Assembly: GCA_039934635.1 (NCBI GenBank)
Contig: JBDTLT010000093.1
Coordinates: forward strand, 1-19,437
Source: DATLFA01 sp039934635
GTDB taxonomy: Bacteria > Actinomycetota > Acidimicrobiia > Acidimicrobiales > WLNW01
Reading direction: 5' to 3'
Length of the DNA stretch: 19,437 bases
Numbering within the stretch: the first letter of the stretch is position 1; each line of letters begins with the position of its first letter. Shown piece after piece: positions 14,541 to 19,437 of the stretch. A program made the translations under genes and the position numbers. Below the pieces are notes generated by a model. That model was not told the origin of the DNA. It was given only the letters and a program-made list of their open reading frames with translations, and did not search any database.

Positions 14541-16010
14541 GTGAAACGAGCCCGGCGCCTCTTGTTGGCGATGCTCCTTGCGGTCGCGCTCGTGTCGATG
14601 TCGTGTGGAGGGGGCGACGACAAGGACGCGGGCCCGTCGACCACCGGCACCAACGATTCGCCCACGAGTTCGGGCGCGGCGGCGACCATCCCGACCACGA
14701 CCGCGGCCAAGGTCGATCCGAAGTTGTGCCCGGTGAAAGCGCTCGACACGGCGAAAGCACCCATCGAGGTCACGTTCTGGCATTCGATGTCGGCCGCCAA
14801 TGAAGACGCGCTCAAGAAGCTCACCGAGAAATACAACGCGTCGCAGACCAAGGTCAAGGTCGCGCTGAAGTATCAGGGCACCTATGACGAATCGATCCAG
14901 AAGTACGTCGCGGGGGTGCGGGGTGGCGAGTTGCCGAGCATGATCCAGACCGAAGAGACCGCGATGCAGACGATGATCGACTCGAAGAGCATCGTGCCGA
15001 TCGGCGCCTGCGTCGCCGCCGACAACTACGACCTGTCTGACTATTCGCCGGGGCTCATCGGTCAGTACTCGTTCGCGAGCGTCTTGCAGACGATGCCGTT
15101 CCAGTTGTCGAACCCGATCCTCTACTACAACAAGAAGGCGTTCCGGGCGGCCGGGCTCGATCCGGAGAAGCCACCGACCACGCTCACCGAGATCCTCGAG
15201 GCGTCGCGCAAGATCGTCGCCACGGGCAAGGCCAAAGGTGCCACCGACAAGGGCTTCGCCTTGGAGATCCAGGCGTGGTACCCCGAGCAGTTCATGTCGA
15301 AAGCCGCCGAGGCGGTCGTCAACAACGAAAACGGTCGCGCGGCGCGAGCGACCGCGGCGCGGCTCGATTCGAAGACGTTCACCGACACGCTGCAGTGGAT
15401 TGCGACGATGAACAAAGAGGGCTTGCTGCTCAACGCCGGCCGCAACGCCAATGGTCAAAACCACTTCCTCGCCGTGGCCAATGGTGACGTTGCGATGACC
15501 TTTGGGACGTCGGCCGCGCTCGGCACGGTGTACCAGTTGCTGCCGAGCTTTCCCGCGGTCGAGATCGGTCTGGCCCCGCTGCCCGGGCCGGCGACCGCCG
15601 GCGTCACGATCGGCGGCGGCTCGCTGTACATGACGGGCAAATCGACCGACGAGCAAAAGGCGGGGGTCTGGGACTTCATGAAGTTCTTGAACACGCCGGA
15701 GAATCAGTCGTACTGGCACGTCAATACCGGCTACATCCCCACGCGCGTGTCGGCCACGAAGTCGGCCGAGGTGCAGAAGTTCTGGACAGACCGCCCGGGC
15801 TTCAAAGTGGCGTTCGACCAGTTGGCCGCGTCGAAGCTGCCCGTTGGTGGCGGCGGCCCACTCATCGGCGACTACCTCGGCTTTCGGGCCGCACTCGAAG
15901 CCTCGCTCGAGTCGGTGATGACCGACGGAGACGTCGCCAAAGCGCAGGCCAAGGCCCAGACAGACGCAACGAAGGCCATCACCGACTACAACAAACGAAT
16001 CGGCGCCTGA
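14541..16010 (+). CDS. ugpB: Extracellular substrate-binding lipoprotein, UgpB type
   Basis: A 489-residue binding protein starting with GTG at 14541 after GGAGGT. Residues 1-22 form a lipoprotein-type signal (MKRARRLLL then a hydrophobic core) with C22 as likely lipidated cysteine; the preceding VSMS is a poor lipobox. Residues about 23-60 are a Ser/Thr/Pro-rich linker. The mature domain follows E. coli UgpB closely in pattern: VTFWHSMS (78-83), QGTYDESI (112-119), NPILYYNKKAFRAAGLDPEK (191-210), IGGGSLYMTG (357-366), NTGYIPTR (395-402) and R449 in DYLGFRAALEASLESV. UgpB proteins bind glycerol-3-phosphate or glycerophosphodiesters; Mycobacterium tuberculosis UgpB binds glycerophosphocholine. 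The protein is extracytoplasmic and membrane-tethered. A sugar ligand remains possible. Confidence 0.85.
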   Translation: MKRARRLLLAMLLAVALVSMSCGGGDDKDAGPSTTGTNDSPTSSGAAATIPTTTAAKVDPKLCPVKALDTAKAPIEVTFWHSMSAANEDALKKLTEKYNASQTKVKVALKYQGTYDESIQKYVAGVRGGELPSMIQTEETAMQTMIDSKSIVPIGACVAADNYDLSDYSPGLIGQYSFASVLQTMPFQLSNPILYYNKKAFRAAGLDPEKPPTTLTEILEASRKIVATGKAKGATDKGFALEIQAWYPEQFMSKAAEAVVNNENGRAARATAARLDSKTFTDTLQWIATMNKEGLLLNAGRNANGQNHFLAVANGDVAMTFGTSAALGTVYQLLPSFPAVEIGLAPLPGPATAGVTIGGGSLYMTGKSTDEQKAGVWDFMKFLNTPENQSYWHVNTGYIPTRVSATKSAEVQKFWTDRPGFKVAFDQLAASKLPVGGGGPLIGDYLGFRAALEASLESVMTDGDVAKAQAKAQTDATKAITDYNKRIGA

Positions 16011-16051
16011 TCGAACCCATGACGTGGCGCACCGCGACGCGGGGTTGCCCG

Positions 16052-16843
16052 TCACAAGATGTGATCGAGTTGCAAGCGGGCGACGATCTTGTGCCAGGTC
16101 TCCGCGGGCAACAGCTCGGCCAGGTCGACGATCACTTCGCGCAGATCGAGATACGCCGCCAGGGCGTGGCGACTGAACATGCCGTCGTCCATCCACTCGG
16201 CGTCGCTCGCCGACAGTGAATCGAGGTCGAGTTCGCCCGCCGCGCATTCGCGGCGCAGGATCGACCACGGGGCGCTGTCGGACGGCCGCCCGCGATGGAG
16301 TTGTTCGATGGTCGACCAGGGGAGTGGCGTCGAATCGAGATCGCGATCGAGGACCTCGGTCAGCACGCGATCGAGCCAATCGAGCGCCCACAGCAACTGC
16401 GGGTCGTGAGCGGGGGGCTCGGTGGGCAGACCGAGCACCCGCCGGCAGCTATCGGGCACACGGCCGAGCACCGATGGTGGCCCGATCACGTCGACGAGGA
16501 CCGGCGCGCGCTCACCGGTCTTCGCGAGGCTGACCTCGAGACCGCGCCGATCGAGGAAGTACACGACTCGGACGTCGAATGGCGAGGCATCGTGGTCATC
16601 GAGGTGATGGGCCGCCCCCGAGGTCACGATGCCGAACGCGACCCAGTCGTCGGGCGCCCGAAAACCGTAGAGGGCGCCGACAGGATCGAACGACGGCAAC
16701 GGACGTACGGAGAGGTCGATGTAGCCGTCGTCGGAATAGTTGGCGAGGGCGACGGCCAGCGTTCCCTCGATCTGGTCATCGAGGAACATCGACGCGAGTT
16801 CGCGCAGCAGCGCGGCCCGCGACGGCGGGGAGACAGTGGACAT
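16052..16843 (-). CDS. Conserved-looking protein of unknown function, 263 aa
   Basis: I do not recognise this protein. The ATG at 16843 has a GAAGGA-like ribosome site; the longer frame upstream enters the bipA gene's intergenic hairpin and is not supported. Residues 1-60 hold an acidic region (LDDQIEGTLAVALANYSDDGYIDLSVRPLP) leading to GFRAPDDWVAFGIVTSG, which looks like a beta-rich domain. Residues 145-263 are helical and acidic: LLWALDWLDRVL, PWSILRREC, then DLDSLSASDAEWMDDGMFSRH and a C-terminal ELLPAETWHKIV helix. No signal peptide, membrane segment or catalytic signature is seen. It lies downstream of bipA and converges on the ugpB-like gene 41 bases away. Coding is supported by the composition and by the even use of the frame, not by a known family. 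Confidence 0.75.
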   Translation of the reverse strand: MSTVSPPSRAALLRELASMFLDDQIEGTLAVALANYSDDGYIDLSVRPLPSFDPVGALYGFRAPDDWVAFGIVTSGAAHHLDDHDASPFDVRVVYFLDRRGLEVSLAKTGERAPVLVDVIGPPSVLGRVPDSCRRVLGLPTEPPAHDPQLLWALDWLDRVLTEVLDRDLDSTPLPWSTIEQLHRGRPSDSAPWSILRRECAAGELDLDSLSASDAEWMDDGMFSRHALAAYLDLREVIVDLAELLPAETWHKIVARLQLDHIL

Positions 16844-16864
16844 GGATGGATCCTTCGGGTGAAA

Positions 16865-16879
16865 GCCGTTGCAAACGGC
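16865..16879 (-). terminator. Hairpin between bipA and the unknown gene
   Basis: GCCGTT (16865-16870) pairs perfectly with AACGGC (16874-16879) around a three-base loop. On the minus strand it is followed by TTTC and lies about 60 bases after the bipA stop and 21 bases before the next start codon. It is a candidate weak terminator for bipA or a leader hairpin of the unknown gene. A longer-range pairing of GCGATC with GATCGC (16878-16883 and 16895-16900) is also possible. Confidence 0.4.
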
Positions 16880-16941
16880 GATCGCTCGAAGGGGGATCGC
16901 GCACCCGTGTCTACGAGTATGACGAAGGGGACTGACAGTCT

Positions 16942-18771
16942 TTAGCCGCGGGCTTTGCGGGCCTTGGTCATGCGCCCGCGCTCGGTGGCGTTGAGGATGA
17001 CCTTGCGCAAGCGCACGGTCTTTGGCGTCACTTCGACGCACTCTTCGGTGTTGATGAACTCGAGCGCCTGCTCGAGCGACAGCAGCCGCGCCGGGATGAG
17101 CGTGATCGTGTTGTCGGAGCCCGACGCTCGCATGTTGGTGAGTTTCTTTTCGCGACACACGTTGACGTCCATGTCGTCGGCGCGGACATTTTCGCCGACG
17201 ATCATGCCCTCGTAGACCTCGCGCCCGGGCTCGACGAAGAACGACACGCGCTCTTGGAGGTCTTTGATCGCGTAGGGCGTGGTCATACCCGTGCGGTCGG
17301 CGACGATGCTGCCGCTCTGGCGCGTGCGCATGTCACCGTGCCACGGCTCGTAGCCCTCGAACACGTGGTGCATGAGGCCGGTACCGCGAGTGGTCGTGAG
17401 GAATTCGGTGCGAAACCCGATGAGGCCACGGGCGGGCACGAGGTAGTCGAGGCGGACCCAGCCGGTGCCGTGGTTGACCATCTGCTCGAGGCGAGCCTTG
17501 CGCGTCGCCACCATCTGGGTGACGGCACCCAGGTGCTCTTCGGGTACGTCAATGGTCAGTCGATCCATCGGCTCGTGCAGCTTGCCGTCGATCTCACGGG
17601 TGACGACCTCGGGCTTGCCCACGGTGAGCTCGAACCCTTCGCGCCGCATGATCTCGACGAGGACCGCGAGTTGCAACTCGCCGCGCGCTTGCACTTCCCA
17701 CGTGTCGGGACGATCGGTCGGCAAGATGCGTAACGACACGTTGCCGATCATCTCGGCCGCGAGGCGATTCTTGACGAGGCGAGCAGTGACCTTGGTGCCT
17801 TCGCGCCCGGCGAGGGGCGAGTTGTTGGTGCCGATGGTCATCGACAAGCTCGGCTCGTCGACGGTGATCACCGGTAGGGGACGAGGATCGTCGGCGTCGG
17901 CGAGTGTCTCGCCGATGTTGATCTCGCCGATGCCGGCAACGGCGATGATCTCGCCCGGGCCGGCCTCGTCGACCGCGACGCGGTCGAGTGCTTCGGAGAC
18001 GTAGAGCTCGCTGATCTTGACGCGTTCGATGGTGCCGTCGACACGACACCACGCAACCGTCTGGCCGCGCTTGATCGTGCCGTTGAAAATACGGCACAGC
18101 GCGAGCCGGCCGACGTACTGCGACGCGTCGAGGTTGGTGACCCACGCCTGCAATGGATGCTCGGGATCGAACGTCGGAGCGGGGATGCGATCGACGATCA
18201 ACTCGAACAACGGCTTGAGGTCGGTGCCGAGCGCGCCCTGCTCGAGTGCGGCCCAGCCTTGCTTGGCGTTGGTGAACACGATCGGGAACTCGATCTGCTG
18301 TTCGTTGGCGTCGAGATCCAGGAACAAGCCGTAGATCTCGTCGACGACCTCGCTGATACGCGCGTCGGGACGATCGACCTTGTTGACGACCACGATGACC
18401 GGCAGGTTGGCTTCGAGGGCCTTGCGCAGGACGAACCGGGTCTGCGGCAACGGCCCTTCGCTGGCATCGACGAGCAGCAGTACGCCGTCGACCATGGTCA
18501 ACGCCCGCTCTACCTCACCACCGAAGTCGGCGTGGCCGGGGGTGTCGACGATGTTGATCTTGACGTCGCCGTAGTGGATCGCCGTGTTCTTGGCGAGGAT
18601 CGTGATGCCCTTTTCGCGCTCGAGATCGGTCGAGTCCATGACCCGTTCGTTGATGTCGGCGTTGACCCGGAAGGCACCGGATTGCCACAACATGGCATCG
18701 ACCAGCGTCGTCTTTCCGTGGTCGACGTGGGCAATGATCGCGATATTTCGGATGTCAGAACGCTCTTTCAC
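16942..18771 (-). CDS. typA: Translational GTPase BipA/TypA
   Basis: A 609-residue full-length BipA/TypA. The P-loop is AHVDHGKT (14-21), switch II DTPGH (76-80) and the guanine-specificity motif NKVD (130-133), with EREKGITI in switch I. Domains II, III and V follow (for example VALNRIL-like LALCRIFNGTIKRGQ, then RGELQLAVLVEIMRREGFEL), and the BipA-specific C-terminal domain carries ARGLIGFRTEFLTTTRG and SIVADRTG. BipA binds the ribosome and supports 50S assembly, cold growth and stress tolerance. The start is GTG at 18771. A GGAGG abuts it directly with no spacer, and an in-frame TAG lies at 18783-18781, so initiation is probably on a leaderless mRNA. It is divergent from the DedA gene with a 43-base gap. 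Confidence 0.96.
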   Translation of the reverse strand: MKERSDIRNIAIIAHVDHGKTTLVDAMLWQSGAFRVNADINERVMDSTDLEREKGITILAKNTAIHYGDVKINIVDTPGHADFGGEVERALTMVDGVLLLVDASEGPLPQTRFVLRKALEANLPVIVVVNKVDRPDARISEVVDEIYGLFLDLDANEQQIEFPIVFTNAKQGWAALEQGALGTDLKPLFELIVDRIPAPTFDPEHPLQAWVTNLDASQYVGRLALCRIFNGTIKRGQTVAWCRVDGTIERVKISELYVSEALDRVAVDEAGPGEIIAVAGIGEINIGETLADADDPRPLPVITVDEPSLSMTIGTNNSPLAGREGTKVTARLVKNRLAAEMIGNVSLRILPTDRPDTWEVQARGELQLAVLVEIMRREGFELTVGKPEVVTREIDGKLHEPMDRLTIDVPEEHLGAVTQMVATRKARLEQMVNHGTGWVRLDYLVPARGLIGFRTEFLTTTRGTGLMHHVFEGYEPWHGDMRTRQSGSIVADRTGMTTPYAIKDLQERVSFFVEPGREVYEGMIVGENVRADDMDVNVCREKKLTNMRASGSDNTITLIPARLLSLEQALEFINTEECVEVTPKTVRLRKVILNATERGRMTKARKARG

Positions 18772-18777
18772 CCTCCG

Positions 18778-18805
18778 AGGCTATCGGCCTGCGGCCATGT
18801 AACCT
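18778..18805. promoter_or_regulatory. Back-to-back -10 elements of bipA and dedA
   Basis: On the minus strand TAGCCT (18783-18778) is followed by six bases and then the bipA GTG, exactly the spacing of an actinobacterial TANNNT -10 element to a leaderless start. On the plus strand TAACCT (18800-18805) lies nine bases before the dedA GTG at 18815, which has no ribosome site. Each promoter's -35 region would overlap the other promoter. The hexamers are seen; promoter function is inferred. Confidence 0.4.
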
Positions 18806-18814
18806 GCCCCGCTC

Positions 18815-19437
18815 GTGCTGTCCACCCTCATCGCCCTGGTCGATTTCCTCAAACCCGAGAAGATTCTGGACAAAGGCGGCCTTGCGCTGCTGTCGTTGAT
18901 CATCTTCGCGGAGTCGGGTCTGTTGGTCGGGTTCTTCCTTCCCGGCGACTCGTTGTTGTTCGTCGCCGGGTTCTTGTCATCCGACGCCGGTGACCACCGA
19001 CTGCCGGCGCTTCCATTCGTCTTGTTGTGCGTGGTCGTCGCGGCGATCGTCGGCGATCAAGTCGGCTATGTGTTCGGGCGCAAGGTCGGGCCGGCGTTGT
19101 TCACACGCCCCGACTCGCGCCTGTTCAAGCAGCAGAACGTGCTCAAGGCGCAGGCGTTCTTCGACAAGCACGGCGCGAAGACCATCGTCCTCGCCCGCTT
19201 CGTGCCCATCGTGCGCACCTTCGCACCGATCGTCGCCGGCGTCGGTCAGATGGAATACCGCACGTTCATCAAGTTCAACTTGCTCGGTGGATTGCTCTGG
19301 GGCGCCGGCATCACCACGCTCGGTTACTTCCTCGGTGAAGTCGACTTCATCAAGAACAACATCGAAGTAGCGATCGTGGCGATCGTCGCAGTGTCGTTGC
19401 TGCCGGTCGCAATCGAGATGTGGCGTCACCGCAGAGC
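18815..19437 (+). CDS. DedA-family membrane protein, truncated by window end
   Basis: The first 207 codons of a DedA (VTT/SNARE-associated) protein, open to the window edge. The start is GTG at 18815; an in-frame TAA at 18800 excludes an earlier start and there is no ribosome site. The family pattern is clear: FAESGLLVGFFLPGDSLLFVAG (about 31-52, with E33 and the re-entrant FLPGDSL), a membrane segment at about 66-84, GDQVGYVFGRKVG (80-92), and LARFVPIVRTFAPIVAG (126-142) with the conserved R128, P131 and R134. Two further hydrophobic segments follow near 153-173 and 183-200. DedA proteins are inner-membrane transporters implicated in recycling undecaprenyl phosphate and other lipid carriers and in envelope homeostasis. 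It is divergent from bipA. Confidence 0.93.
   Translation, partial: MLSTLIALVDFLKPEKILDKGGLALLSLIIFAESGLLVGFFLPGDSLLFVAGFLSSDAGDHRLPALPFVLLCVVVAAIVGDQVGYVFGRKVGPALFTRPDSRLFKQQNVLKAQAFFDKHGAKTIVLARFVPIVRTFAPIVAGVGQMEYRTFIKFNLLGGLLWGAGITTLGYFLGEVDFIKNNIEVAIVAIVAVSLLPVAIEMWRHRR

Noticed and set aside
16032..16042. Short hairpin CCGC-GAC-GCGG between the convergent ugpB-like and unknown genes
   Set aside because: A four-base stem without a T tract is expected by chance in GC-rich sequence; too weak to call a terminator.
14397..16391. A 664-codon minus-strand open frame opposite the binding-protein gene
   Set aside because: Its composition (very Arg-, Gly- and Val-rich) is that of an antisense frame in GC-rich DNA, and the plus-strand binding protein is convincing.

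Overview
The window is a visibly G+C-rich, gene-dense bacterial chromosome segment, most probably from a high-GC actinobacterium. The reasons are a CarD homologue very close to the mycobacterial type, many GTG starts (at least six genes), TANNNT -10 elements with apparently leaderless GTG genes, and a gene mix (luciferase-like monooxygenases, PhyH, amidohydrolases, fused carrier domains) common in Actinomycetota. An Acidimicrobiia-type environmental lineage would fit, but that is an inference from flavour only. No stretch longer than 300 bases lacks a gene. I saw no tRNA, rRNA, CRISPR array, transposase or phage gene.

Layout. (1) 1-4433: the end of a plus-strand luciferase-like oxidoreductase converges on a tight minus-strand operon. 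In transcription order this encodes an HSL-type ester hydrolase, an alpha/beta hydrolase, a luciferase-like monooxygenase, and a PhyH dioxygenase with an N-terminal domain resembling SCP2. Two of its three junctions are 4-base ATGA overlaps. It looks like a catabolic unit for lipid-like or ester substrates. (2) 4540-5454: a divergently transcribed AlkA-type DNA glycosylase, separated from the operon by a short region with three 16-17 bp repeats. (3) 5473-7280: a perfect 28-bp tandem repeat precedes a D-aminoacylase-like amidohydrolase. (4) 7292-10356: minus-strand genes for a family-2 amidohydrolase, an SDR, a universal stress protein and CarD. A striking 50-bp perfect inverted repeat (22-bp arms) separates the SDR from the amidohydrolase. 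(5) 10546-16010: a plus-strand phosphotransferase gene followed 7 bp later by a Ugp-type ABC importer (ATPase, two permeases, binding lipoprotein). (6) 16052-18771: minus-strand unknown 263-aa protein and the BipA/TypA ribosome-associated GTPase. (7) 18815-end: a divergent, truncated DedA membrane protein.

How the genes fit together: the left part reads as small-molecule oxidation and hydrolysis (flavin- or F420-dependent oxidation, alpha-ketoglutarate-dependent hydroxylation, ester and amide hydrolysis). The centre couples general transcription and stress proteins (CarD, USP) with housekeeping. The right part is nutrient import, probably glycerol-3-phosphate or a glycerophosphodiester, plus translation stress (BipA). 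I did not find a clearly new multi-gene system. The most unusual items are the SCP2-like/PhyH fusion, the 50-bp inverted repeat, the two repeat arrays in promoter regions, and the nearly overlapping divergent promoters of bipA and dedA.
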